DNA of 64,000 nt, taken from NCBI GenBank assembly GCA_015680685.1, contig MNCI01007975.1:101761-165760 (forward strand), written 5' to 3'. A program made the position numbers and the translations under genes. Each line of letters opens with the position of its first letter. Within the stretch, counting starts at the first letter, position 1. This DNA is from Gnetum montanum (Eukaryota; Streptophyta; Gnetopsida; Gnetales; Gnetaceae). This document shows, piece after piece, positions 1 through 10,700 of this stretch. The notes under the pieces were generated by a model. It was not told the DNA's origin. It was given only the letters and a program-made list of their open reading frames with translations, and searched no databases.

Positions 1-1
1 C

Positions 2-1330
2 CTATGATTTGAAGGGGGATACAACATTGATCCTTAGAATCATTTACAAGCATTCCATGACGTGTGTGCCTTACAAAACATAGAGAATGAATGGAAAAAA
101 CTTAAGTTGTTCCCATGGACACTAGTTAAAGAAGTGAAAAGTTGGTACCCATCCTTAGAACCAGAATCTATTCATAGATGGAGTACTATGTTAGAATTAT
201 TCAACGATAAGTACCAAAAGTGCTCCCGAGTGTCCAAACTACGAAAGCAAATCCAAGGTTGGAAACAAGGAGGACATGAACCCTTGGATGCTGCCATGGG
301 TTGATACTATGCATTGTTACATCATTGTCCTAGCCATGGTTATTTGCAAAGGGATCAATTGCACCATCTCGTAGATGGGCTTAGGCATGAAATGAGAAGA
401 GCCCTTGGGACTTATGCCGAAGGAAGACTATCTAAGCTTAGGTCCCATCAAATCTAAAGACTGTTGGAGCAAGTTGCTAAGGAAGAAGGTGAGCTACGGA
501 AAAGAGAAAGTGTGGAAGAGTATAACTGAGATCCTTCCCTCTAGAAGAGGGGAGTAAGATTTTGTGAGGATGAAGAAGAGTCACCACTCGAAGAGATGGT
601 GAATAGAAAAACTTTCCCTATCCAAAAGATGACCTCAAAAGTTTTGGCAAAGGTAGACGAAATGTGGGATTCCCTAGATAATAGATTTTAAATTGTTCTT
701 AAAATAGCAGAGGAGTCTAGAGAGCAAGGTGGTGAGAAAAGAAAAAAGAAAGAGGCTGAACATGCACATAGCAAGGGTAAGCGCAAAGTTGCCATCATTG
801 AAGAGGTTGTGGATTTGAAAATAGACAATGATAGTGGATGTGAGATATGTCAATATGACCATCCTAAGGGATGTTGCCTTGTAATCTCACATCTGTAGGA
901 GTCTGGGGTGTATGCACTNCCAAGGCAGTTCCACCAACCCTTAACATATTATCCCAGTGGAACTCCGCCACAACCGATTGAGCAATATCAACAGTGGCAA
1001 CATCCACAATCATGGGGAATGCCACCACCAAGGCAATAGTATCCTTACTGGCAACTTGACCCGTATGGATATTATGTGCAGCAGCCAATCTCCCCATGTG
1101 ACTCTACTGGTCACGTCACTCCTCAACCTTACTACCAAGCCTGCGAGTATTATGGAACCCCCTCTTCTAGAGGTGATATTACGCAAGCATATCATCCTTC
1201 TCATCCAACTGCATCTCTTCCACTAATAGCTCCACTACCACCTGCTCCTGCGATGCAAGGTGAAATCCCTACCTAGCTACAACAATGTAATGCCACGAGG
1301 GATATTAACTCTCAACCTATTATTGGTTCC
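2..1330 (+). pseudogene. gag: gag remnant of element A
   Basis: This is the C-terminal two thirds of an Athila-like gag capsid-nucleocapsid polyprotein, which would package element RNA in cytoplasmic particles. The retrotransposon gag core (LFNDKYQ, QIQGWKQGGHEPLDA, HLVDGLRHE) is followed by a charged segment with RKRES and ESPLEEMVNRK. A compact zinc-knuckle-like motif, CEICQYDHPKGC, lies near 840-880, and a Pro/Tyr/Gln-rich tail follows. In-frame stops occur near 303, 455, 529, 542, 688, 895 and 1274. Several equal CAG, CAA or CGA codons in sister copies. A single N at 919 replaces about 60 bases present in element C. The reading is by alignment of copies within the window. Confidence 0.8.
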
Positions 1331-1479
1331 AACAACCACATGAAGAAATGACCTTTCTTTAGAACCAATAGTCCAACCAAGCCCTTGCAATCACAAGTGG
1401 TTGATTCCTTAGATGCCTCAATATCAATCAAAACTTCGGATCCCCCTTCAACCCAATCACTGCACTCAACGCATACATT

Positions 1480-2316
1480 CATGCTAACACATGCCGTCAC
1501 CAATTGGATCAAAGCTGGCCACCTTCCTAGGAAATTCTCTGATCCTGGGAGTCCTCTAGTATACTTACAAATTGCTGGAAATGCACCTTGTAAGGCTCTT
1601 TTGGATTCAGGCTCTGGTGTCAACTTGATTTCTCAAGAAATGTACAAGGCCTAGAACCTGCCTCCATTGAAAAAAAGCAACATCTGTCTAGAGTTGGTGG
1701 ACCAGTCCATCACTGTCCCATTGGGACTAGTGAAAGACATTGTTACCACTATTTGTGGGTGGTTGTACCTAGCTGACTTCCTAGTAATTCAGGTAAACAA
1801 CAATAAGGGGGACTTCTCAATCATAATGGAAAGAGCATGGCTAAGCACCATCGACGCACACCTAGGAATCCATGATCTTTTCCTAGAAATATCAAAGGAA
1901 AATACATTTGGAAAGATTAAGAAGAAGAAAGTTCCGTGCATCGCATATAGTGACACAGGGTGTAATTGTGTGTAGAGGATATGGTTTGTGTGAAGTTTAG
2001 CATTGCTTGCATGAAATCAATGTGCACAAGTGATTAACATACAAAGATGCCTATATGTAGCAACCACACGACAGGAAGACACCCAGTGGCTGACAACTAA
2101 TCAAGAAAGCAGTTCACTCGTATGCATGGAACAAACTAAGGGTTTGACTTGTGCTTACATCGATAGCATAGATGCATTATAGTAAGTCCACTATCAACTT
2201 CCAAGTATTAACCTTGAAAATATTAATTGGAGGAAGTTGGAAATCCTTGAGAAATTTAAGCAGGAGCCCCTCAAGCTGAAGCCATTGCCCACCGGTATGG
2301 AATACATGTTCCTTAA
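1480..2316 (+). pseudogene. pol: aspartic protease and downstream linker of element A
   Basis: This is a retropepsin-type aspartic protease that would cleave the Gag-Pol polyprotein. The catalytic block CKALLDSGSGVNLIS is at about 1590-1640, followed by LELVDQSITVPLGLV and CGWLYLADFLVIQV and a second conserved block, IIMERAWLSTIDAHLGIHD. A stop follows MYKA near 1654, where element G reads Trp. The linker after 1975 has several stops and ends where solo LTR B begins, then resumes at 3083. Element G keeps the same segment as one 254-residue ORF, which supports the reading frame. Confidence 0.8.
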
Positions 2317-3082
2317 TGATGAGTGGCGAGGTACCCCTACACTCAACCATACAAATACGAGTGTCTCACGCGTGATCTGGTCGAACTCCAAGGACTAAGT
2401 GCTTACGCACCTTAATGGAACACTCAGAGTTAATCAATCGTTGTCCTCCCAAACTTACTTGTATTGTCACAGTTGTATGGTTAAGTAAGTTTGAGGTATA
2501 TGATTTTTATAAATTTTATCTTTTCAAGGTCTTATGCTAATAGGAGAAGTTAAGAAGAACTAAGTGACTAACTTTCATTAACTATTCACTAACTAAGCTC
2601 TAATTGTCCTAACACTAGTATCTATTCCCACTTGCCGCACACATCCTGAATGAGTGCAACGCTGTTGGGATTACCAAACACTACTCGTTACTGGGTTACC
2701 AAGAGCTACACACATGCTTGAAGCGGTCGTACTGAGTGTACTTAACTAAGAGAGTCAAGGGTTGAGAGAGAGATTAATTAACTAGGAAAGCATTTAAACA
2801 TTCAACAATAATTAATCACTATTTAGCTTAGTCCATATGCTGCAAGGTTTATCATAAAGTTCATCTTTATTGTTGTACACAAACGTGTGCTCAGGTACAA
2901 TTTTCTCGGATAAAGATCCATTTACTTTAAGACTCCTATTGCGTGCACATGGAAATTATTCTAACTCTGGAATGGTGAAACTGCTAGAGTTTGGCTAAGT
3001 GTCTAGAACAAGAAAAGCTGCCTCTTCTTTATAGACATTGTAGCAGGCCGCGATATCATGTATGCGATATTGTGGCTCATCA
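2317..3082 (-). mobile_element. Solo LTR B (Athila-like, GATATC-type U3) nested in element A
   Basis: Read on the minus strand it begins TGATGAGCCAC and ends CTCATCA. It is flanked by a perfect 5-bp duplication CTTAA (2312-2316 and 3083-3087). Removing it together with one CTTAA restores the sequence seen in sister copies. The U3 is short and contains GATATCG-type palindromes, followed by a TATA box (TATAAAGAAG, near 3030). No internal region is present, so it is a solo LTR left by LTR-LTR recombination. It shares its R-U5 part with the LTRs of C and G. Confidence 0.9.
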
Positions 3083-3087
3083 CTTAA

Positions 3088-4510
3088 AAATGGAAAATCG
3101 GTAATTATCAATGCTAAGCTTGCTCCTCAACAGAAAGAAGAACTATTAAAGGTAATAAATAAATGGTTGGAAGCCTTCACTTGGTCATATCCCGAATTAA
3201 TTGGAATAGATCCTAGGATATGCTAACATAGAATTTACACTGACCCCTCCATGAAACCTCAAAGACAACCACAAAGGCGATTGAACCCTAAGCCGAAGCA
3301 AGTAGTTAAGGAAGAAATTGAATAGCTTCTAAAGGCTGGGTTCATATACCCCTTTGTTGATAGTGAATGGGTTAGCCCCTTAGTCATTGTACCTAAAAAG
3401 GAAGGCAAATGGAGGGTGTGCATAGATTTTTGGCTACTAAATATGGCAACATTCAAAGATCACTTTCCATTGCCATTTGTTGACCAAGTCTTAGACACCA
3501 TCGTAGGGCATCGCTATTACATTTTTCTGGATGGATATAGCGGATATAACCAAATACAAATAGTCCTAGAATACTAAGCCAAGACTACATTCACCAGTCC
3601 TTTGGGAACATTCGTGTACAAACAAATGCCGTTTGGCTTGTGTAATGCCCCTACAACATTTCAACGACTAGTTCTAAGCATATTCGAATAGCATATAGGG
3701 AATAGTGTGGAGGTCTTTATGGATGACTTCTCCACTTATGGAGCAAACTTTGATCAAGCCTTAGATTGGTTGGAGCAAGTGTTAAAAAGATGTGTAGAAA
3801 CCAATTTGAGGCTCAATTGGCAGAAAAGTTATTTTATGGTCCAAGCAGGCATAGTACTAGGGCACAAAATTTCACACACAGGGATAGACGCAGACCCTGA
3901 GAAAATCAAAATTATCCAAGGAATTACCTATCAACTGAAAACTATCAAAGATATTTAGTCATTCCTTGGACATACTAGCTACTATAGAAGATTTATTGAG
4001 AACTTTTCAAAGGTTGCCAAACCATTGGTGGAATTAACAAAAAAGGACGTACCTTTCAAGTGGACCAGGGAATGTGAATTAGCTTTCCAAACTCTGAAAT
4101 AGAAGCTAATAGGAACACCCATTCTACAAGCTCCTGACTGGTCCAAACCATTCCATATCATGACTGACATGTCCAACTATGCTTTAGGAGCTGTACTTAC
4201 ATAGTTAGATGACCAAAAGCATCCTTATTACATCCATTGTGCAAGTAGAAGTATTGCTGGTGCATAACTTAACTACACTACCACAGAGAAAGAATTAATG
4301 GTTGTAGTGTTTGCACTAGAAAAGTTTAGACACAATGTATTAGGATATAAAGTATATATACATATAGATCATAGTGCAATCTGGTTCTTTATGAATAAGC
4401 CAATGGTGAGCCCTCGTATCATACGATGGCTTGTAATCTTACAAGAGTTTGATTTAATGATGATTGATCGCAAGGGCACTGAGAATGTACTTGCTGATCA
4501 TTTATCTTGA
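3088..4510 (+). pseudogene. pol: Reverse transcriptase and RNase H of element A
   Basis: RT runs from about 3244 to 3960. Visible blocks are AGFIYPFVDSEWVSP, KWRVCIDF, KDHFPLPFVDQV, LDGYSGYNQIQI, MPFGLCNAP and the catalytic VFMDDF at about 3713-3730. RNase H follows (about 4130-4510): TDMSNYALGAVL carries the first acidic residue, TTEKELM the Glu, and IHIDHSA the later Asp, with the Leu-Ala-Asp-His signature near the end. These would copy the element RNA into DNA in the particle. Stops near 3324, 3577, 3690, 3957, 4101, 4203 and 4267 kill the frame. Confidence 0.88.
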
Positions 4511-4689
4511 TTGCAATGGGACAACAAAGAGGATGAGTATCCAATTTCTGATCATTTCTCCAATAAATTCCTTTTTTTTGGTGTAGTGAATAATCAATCG
4601 CCCATGGAGACAAGCTGGTGCAGTAGCATTCTTACCTATCTCCTCACCCAACAAACACCACAAGAGTTAAACCTTAAGAAGAAACAATA

Positions 4690-5960
4690 GTTTCTTCACC
4701 GAGCCAAGTACTTTATGGAGATCAATGGGCAACTTTACAAAGTGTGTCTTGATGGCTTGGTTCGATGGTGTGTTCCCAATATAGATCAACTGCGAGTTCT
4801 CCAAGATGCTCATGAGGGTCCTTGTAGGGGTCATTATGCTAGGAGACGAACGACCATCAAAATCCTGCTTGTAGGATATTATTGGCCTACATTGTTTTGA
4901 GATGTCCATCATTTCATCCAATCTTGTGAGTGCTGTCAACGTGATGGGGGAATGGCTGCTAGAATGGAGGATCTGCAACAATGGATTCAACTATTAGAAC
5001 CCTTTGACATTTGGGGAATTGATTTCATGGGGCCGATTACACCAATGTCCAATGGAAAAGCTTATATTATTGTTGCTGTTGATTACCTAACAAAATGGGC
5101 AGAAGTAGTTGTTGTTAAAGATTGTACATCATCTACAGCTGAACAATTTGTTCAATAAAAAATCATAAATAGGTTTGGTGTGCTGCATGCACTTATTTCA
5201 GATAATGGTACACACTTCATAGGTGCAACTTTTTGAAAATTAATGCAACGCTTAGGGGTTGAGCATAAATTGACTACACCATACCACCCCCAAGCGAATG
5301 GTTAAGCAGAAGTCAGCAACAAGGAGATTACAAAGATATTGACAAGAACCATTAGCAAGTTTAGGCGAGACTGGAGCACTAAACTAAATGATGCTCTTTG
5401 GGCATAATGCTCGACATAGAAACTACTTATAGGCTACTCTCCCTATGAGTTAGTGTACGGTAAATTACCAACACTTCCATTCAAACTGAGCTCCGTACAC
5501 TATCCACGACATGTGACATCAACCTTGACCTTAATCTAGCATAGAAATAATGGTTAGTAACCCTNGCATGTGACATCAACCTTGACCTTAATCTAGCATA
5601 GAAACAATGGTTAGTAACCCTTAACTTGCTAGATGAAAATCGATTAGCTACCCTGTCATCTAACGAATTGCACAAGGCCTTCAATAAACAACATCATGAC
5701 TTAAGAATTAGGAAAGTTAAATATCAGCTAGGAGATAAGGTTCTATATTGGAATTCCACACATGTGCCACAACGTACTAAATTTCAAACACTGTGGGAAG
5801 GACCTTATATTATTTATGCAACTTTTCCTTTAGGGGCCATGACAATATACAAACCTAAGAGCCCAGATAAGAAACTTTTGATCAACGTGGAACAAACCAA
5901 ACCTTTCCAGGAGCTTAGGACAACCAGTACACATGCTACCTCTCTTGATGGACAACCCTG
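4690..5960 (+). pseudogene. pol: Integrase of element A
   Basis: The zinc-binding N-domain reads HEGPCRGHYARRRTT with CECCQRDG downstream (about 4810-4945). The core keeps WGIDFMGP (first Asp, about 5015), ISDNGTHF (second Asp, about 5195) and ANG[12 protein letters not shown] (Glu, about 5300), where Gln has become a stop. The C-terminal part, DKVLYWNSTHVPQ and LWEGPYIIYATFPLGAM (5735-5850), is the Athila-type GPY-like tail; no chromodomain is seen. A 55-bp segment is repeated at 5510-5564 and 5567-5621 on either side of a single N at 5565, probably an assembly join. Integrase would insert the cDNA into the host chromosome. Confidence 0.85.
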
Positions 5961-7916
5961 ATCACTATGTTGGATCTCCTCCTTCCAACTTAGTCGTGGG
6001 GGAGATGGCCACCTATGCTAACCATTTCAGTTCTTTTTGAATTTTTTTTACACATTCTTTCAACTTTTCTTATTTTTGTTTTACACCATTGTTCATGTTT
6101 TTACTATTTCTTTGTTTGCTTGATTTACTTTTATTCATCATCTAATAAGTGTTCATGATGGTGGATTAAATTATATCATATTGATTACTAATGTTTAGTT
6201 TTTACCTTTGAATTATGATGCTAATATTAAGGTATGGTTCTTTTTGTAAAATAGGCAACACGTCCATGCCATCCACTCATCCATACAACTCTATGGTCTC
6301 CTTTGGCTTGGAACTGTACAATACCCTTTTTCTAAGTAAACTTGTTAATGAATTGGTGGCTGGGTATTTTTCAAACCAAGGAAAGACTCAAAGGATGAAA
6401 AGGATGTGAATTCAAGGGGATTCGATGCATTGGTGCTGGGCATTCTCTTGGGTGCTTGGATGTTTTTTCTTGGGTTTTTCATCATTCTGACATTGTTCAA
6501 ATATCAGGAAGTTGAGTGAATAAAAATAAGTCTCTGGATGGTGTGGTTCTCATGCATAAACATTAGAGAGAGAGAGAGAGAGAGAGAGAAGAGAAAAAGG
6601 TGAGAATTCAAAGCATACCCCTTAGACATAATAAAGCAATATGGGCTACAAGCACTGGTTATGGAACTAGAAAGACATGTTACCCATGCCTGAAGGTTCC
6701 CTCTAACTAAGGCCCTTTCTTACTTCCTGCTTCTCCATCTCACTCTCCTTGGGATGGTGGTCACTCTTTGTGGAAGCATTCTTGTTGCCTTGAGAGAATG
6801 GATTGGCCAAGTGTATTGATGCAAAGTCACTGAATGTGGTTGGTTTGAGTCTAGATTTGGGATGAGTTCTACTCAATTATCTTAACCATGAAATACACAA
6901 GGGGCTTTACACAACCTTGTTCTTGGGATTCCATTCCATTCTCTCCTCTCCATCTTTCTTCCCATTTTCCACCTCATTGTTGGTTTTATCATTAGTCCAT
7001 TTTGGGTTGATGCATTGTTTTTCTTTGGTGAATTCTTATGGGTAAGTTTTTAACTCTTGCTTCCAAATGACATTCCTAGAGCCTATAGATTCTTTGGTTT
7101 GTGGGTTTGTCAGGGCATAAAGGGCACGAGCCTACTTTGGGGAGTACCCACTAGCATTTCTTTTTGGTGCAATTATTAACTTCTTTTCCTTAAACATTTC
7201 CTACAATTAATCATTTCTTGATTCATCCCCATCCATGGCATCCATTTTATTGGCATTTTCGTTGATATTTTTTATCTTTCTTATTCCTCATGTTTTTCCA
7301 TCTTAGAGCTATTGGAGGTTTGCTCTTAGTCGTGGGGGCCTTGGCACAAATTTTTTAATTTTTTTCATTTTACTAATTGCCTAACCCCTACAGCTTGGAT
7401 AGTTACCAGTGATAAATCTCCGAACTAGTTTCTACCATAACCACAACTCAGCCAATGCGCTTCATATCGAGGCAAGGTTTCAACTGCATTGTGGATTATC
7501 TATCTTTGCTCATTTGTGACTGTGTTGTGTGTGTAGATGGCGATCATACAAACAATGGATTGGGCTTGGAGGAAGCACTCAGGATGGACTGAAACTAGAG
7601 CATTTACAAAAGGAGCAAGTTTGGTCGCATGGCTATGGATAAACAACGAAAGGCATAATCTCGGCATTGGAAGCAACACACTCCATCTTCTTTCTCTCTC
7701 TCTTTTTCTCTTCAAGCTACCAAATAAAGGCTTGGATACCATTTATGTACGAGTGTTCACCACAATGGTTATGAACACTAATGTTGTAATATGCTTATTG
7801 ATCCATTCACTGGGCATGTTGAGTTTGTCATCCCATTCCACCGCTAGTTGTCAATTAGTCAATAATCCCATACCTTCCCAATATTTTGTAAGGAACTCAA
7901 GGATGAGTTTTCATTC
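5961..7916 (+). other. Long 3' noncoding region of element A
   Basis: Nearly 2 kb lie between the end of pol and the 3' LTR. Athila elements may carry an env-like gene in this position; I see no convincing one here. The motif AGTCGTGGGGG occurs at 5992 and 7328 and recurs at the true polypurine tract (7917). A (GA)n microsatellite at 6565-6591 sits between two conserved arms (GGTGTGGTTCTCATG and GTGAGAATTCAAAG). An ATG at 7537 preceded by TTGTGTGTGTAG opens a 151-codon frame that is only partly conserved in other copies. Confidence 0.6.
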
Positions 7917-7930
7917 AGTCGTGGGGGGTA
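7917..7930 (+). promoter_or_regulatory. Polypurine tract of element A
   Basis: AGTCGTGGGGGGTA abuts the LTR start TGATGAG. The same arrangement occurs in C, F and G, so this is the plus-strand DNA priming site. Confidence 0.8.
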
Positions 7931-8929
7931 TGATGAGAGTGGTTACTCTAATAGTTATTCTAATTATTAGAGCAGTTACTTTAATTACTTGAGTGGTTAC
8001 TCTAGTGATTACTCTAGTAGTTATTCTAATTATTAGAGTGGTTACTCTAGCAGTTAGTCTAGCAATTATTCTAATTATTAGAGTGGTTATTCTAGTGGTT
8101 ACTTTAGCAGTTATTCTAATTATTATAGCTGTACCTAATTATTAGAGTAGTTGCTCCCAAGTCTATAAATATAGTGCCCAGGTGCACAATTGGAAAAAAA
8201 AGGAAGTCTTTTAGCAATCAAGTAGCGAAACTCTTGTAGTCTATTTGAAAGTTAGAGTATTTTCCAAGTGCCTACACCAGGAGGTCTAAGTGTGGATGGA
8301 TCTTTATTCAAGCATTGTGTACCTGAGCATCCCTTGTGTACGGTAATAAAGATGAGCTCTTTAATTCATCCTTGCAGCACTTGAGATTTGTTTTCTTACG
8401 CATTTCTTTTATTTTATTTTCTTATGCATTTATTTTATTTTATGCACTTTACATTTCTATTATTAGCACAACAATTCATTTTGATCAATTAAGCAAATCA
8501 TTAAATTACACAAGCATGACCACTTTGAGCATGTGTGTAACACTTGGTATCCTAGTAACGATTAGTGTTTGGTAATCCCAGCAGTGTTGCATTGGTTCAG
8601 AATGTGTACGACAAGTGGGAACGAATGTTGGTGTTAAGATTAGTTAGAACTTAGTTAATGAGTAGTTAAGTTAAATTAGTTACTTAGTTACCTCTCTCCT
8701 TCCCTACTAGCGTAGGACATAAAAACATAAAAGTTATAAAAATCATATGCCTCAAGCTTACTTAACCATACGATCATGACATATAGGTAAGCTTAGGAAG
8801 ACAATGATCAACCAACCTGTCCTTGTTCCACAAGGGCGCATAAGCACTTAGTCCTTGGAATTTGACTGGATCGTGCATGAAATGCTCGTATTCGTATGGT
8901 TGAGCATAGGGGTACCTCACTGCTCATCA
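7931..8929 (+). repeat. 3' LTR of element A (CTAATTATTAG-type U3)
   Basis: The LTR is 999 bp, TGATGAG to CTCATCA. The first 230 bases are a degenerate tandem array built from GTGGTTACTCTAGTAGTTAT and CTAATTATTAG, unlike the U3 of C or G. A TATA box (CTATAAATA) is near 8163 and an AATAAA signal near 8345. The R-U5 part after that resembles all the other Athila-like LTRs here, ending GTATGGTTGAGCATAGGGG then TACC. Confidence 0.9.
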
Positions 8930-9839
8930 ATGACAAAAGTAAGTCCTCCTCTTAAGATACTATTTTTTTTCTAAATGCCTTTATTATAAAACTTTCAATT
9001 TGTTAGTATCTTAAATCTAAGGCACTACTTCATGATTACACTTGTAATTAATATGAAGAATGTATGAAATTATCTACCATTATTTTTCCTATGTTTTAGA
9101 AGTTTTGGAAAAATTTCAAACAATTTCTAACATTATTGTATATAGATAGAGCATTGTGGATAATATTCTCAAATTTTAGCTTACTTTTAAGGAAAAATGA
9201 AATTGTACAAGAATTAAAGAACTTCTTCCATTACTTTAGTGCTAGATTATTTTGAATAATTTTCAATGTACAAGGTAGATTTTTATTTTCAGATATGTTT
9301 TTTGTCAAGCTTTGCACACTCAACATCTTATTGCATAGAAATATGATTATATTTAATTTAGATGATGAAAGAAATAAATCTATGAGTTTTTTGCATATAA
9401 AAAAATACTATCTTTTGGCATTTTTCTTAAATATATGAACCATAACAATTTATAGTGTTAAGAATTAATGTATTTGTCAAACTCAATGTGTGTGAGCTAA
9501 TGATAGGTACTTCAAGTGGTTCATTCACTAGCTTAGTTTATACTTATAATATATATCTATGATTTTAATGAGAGAATCTTCTTCATCGATAAGGAATAAG
9601 GTATTTGTAACAAATATTTCACAACATTTAGATAATGAGCAAGATTTGTGGATAATAATTTTCATGACTTATGTAATATCTTCCCACTTAGAGTTAGGGA
9701 GTTGCAAAACATATGGTTTAATTGTTAGTGAGGTATATGATAACCTAATAGTAATGGCTCTAAAAAGTGCTAAGTATGAACATAGTAAAGGTGAATGTAA
9801 ATTTTGTTTCTAAGTACAATGAAAATGTAAAGTTAGTCT
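8930..9839. other. AT-rich stretch without recognisable gene
   Basis: No TE domain or LTR boundary is recognised. A frame of 84 codons at 9559-9813 (+) has no family resemblance I can name. It may be host intergenic DNA or the interior of the old LTR element whose end lies at 9840-10016. Confidence 0.4.
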
Positions 9840-10016
9840 ATCCTATGGTCATAAGCATTCATTCCTAGTTTTTTGTACACGTCCTCGATTAATGTAACTA
9901 TTATTGGGATTACCAAGTAACTTTACTATTGAGAAATTCAAGTAAATTCACTACTAGATTACCAAATAGTTACAGTCTATGCTTGAAACCAATTGTACTC
10001 ATTTTGCCTTGCTAAT
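9840..10016 (-). repeat. Left fragment of an old LTR (I) split by element C
   Basis: On the minus strand this reads like the R-U5 part of the Athila LTRs here: an ACTTGGTAATCCCAATAATAG block followed by a GTGTAC block, as in C. It ends exactly at the CTAAT duplication of element C, and the rest of the LTR continues on the other side of C from 20648. Confidence 0.55.
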
Positions 10017-10561
10017 TGATGAACTGCGATATCGGATCCGCGATATTGGGTCTATGATATCAGAGCCTACCAAGCGATATCGAACATTTGATATTGGGAC
10101 CTATCTCATTGCCTATAAATAAGAGGTGGGCGCACTTGGTTTTGGCATTATTTTCTTAGTCCCTTACATGAACTCTTGTAGTTTTCCCTTTTCAGAGTTA
10201 GAATTATTTCTGAGTGCCTGCAGTAGGANTAGTGTTACATTAGTTTAGAATGTGTACAGAGAGTGGGAATAGATACTGGTGTTAGGACTAGTTAGAACCT
10301 AGTAGATTAGTTAAATTAAATTAGTTACTTAATTATTTCACTTCTCCCTTTTAGCACCAGGACATAAACATAAAAATCATATACCTCAAGTTTATTTAAC
10401 CATACAATTGTGCCATATGAGTAAGCTTGAGAAGACAATGATCACCTAACCCATCCTTGTTCTATGAAGATGCATAAGCACTTAGTCCTTAGAGTTTAAC
10501 TGGATTGCGCGTAACGCTCGTATTTGTATGGTTGAGCGTAGGGGTACTTCGTCGCTCATCA
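10017..10561 (+). repeat. 5' LTR of element C
   Basis: It is 545 bp against 835 bp for the 3' LTR; the missing part falls exactly at the single N at 10229. The U3 holds repeated GATATCG/GATATTG palindromes. A TATA box (CTATAAATAAGAGG) is near 10111. Confidence 0.9.
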
Positions 10562-10562
10562 T

Positions 10563-10580
10563 TGGCGCCATTGTCAAGGA
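10563..10580 (+). promoter_or_regulatory. Primer binding site of element C, tRNA-Asp type
   Basis: TGGCGCCATTGTCAAGGA lies one base after the LTR. It matches the plant tRNA-Asp complement TGGCGCCGTTGCCGGGGA at 14 of 18 positions, and all four differences are transitions (from established knowledge of that primer). Confidence 0.8.
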
Positions 10581-10700
10581 CTTTGTTCTCTGTGCGCTAA
10601 TTAGAACTTAGGAATCTTTCCATCACTGGAACGAACCCTTAGGGTTAGTTACAAAAGAAAATAATAATATAATAATACATTGCACACTGAATAATTAATC

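Larger units (their letters stand above)
1..8929 (+). mobile_element. Athila-like Ty3/gypsy element A, 5' end outside window
   Basis: The order gag, protease, RT, RNase H, integrase, long 3' noncoding region, polypurine tract and 3' LTR is visible on the plus strand. The 5' LTR lies upstream of the window: base 1 matches about base 11,700 of sister element C, so roughly 1.7 kb is missing. RT blocks (KDHFPLPF, SGYNQIQI, MPFGLCNAP, VFMDDF) are typical of the Athila branch. All genes carry stop codons. A solo LTR interrupts the protease-RT linker. The base run ATGAC at 8930-8934 would be the right-hand target duplication, but its partner is outside the window. Confidence 0.85.

Noticed and set aside
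9559-9813. 84-codon ORF as a host gene
   Set aside because: AT-rich, no recognisable motif, no supporting splice or promoter evidence.
10563-10580. tRNA gene
   Set aside because: Only the 18-base primer complement is present; there is no cloverleaf.
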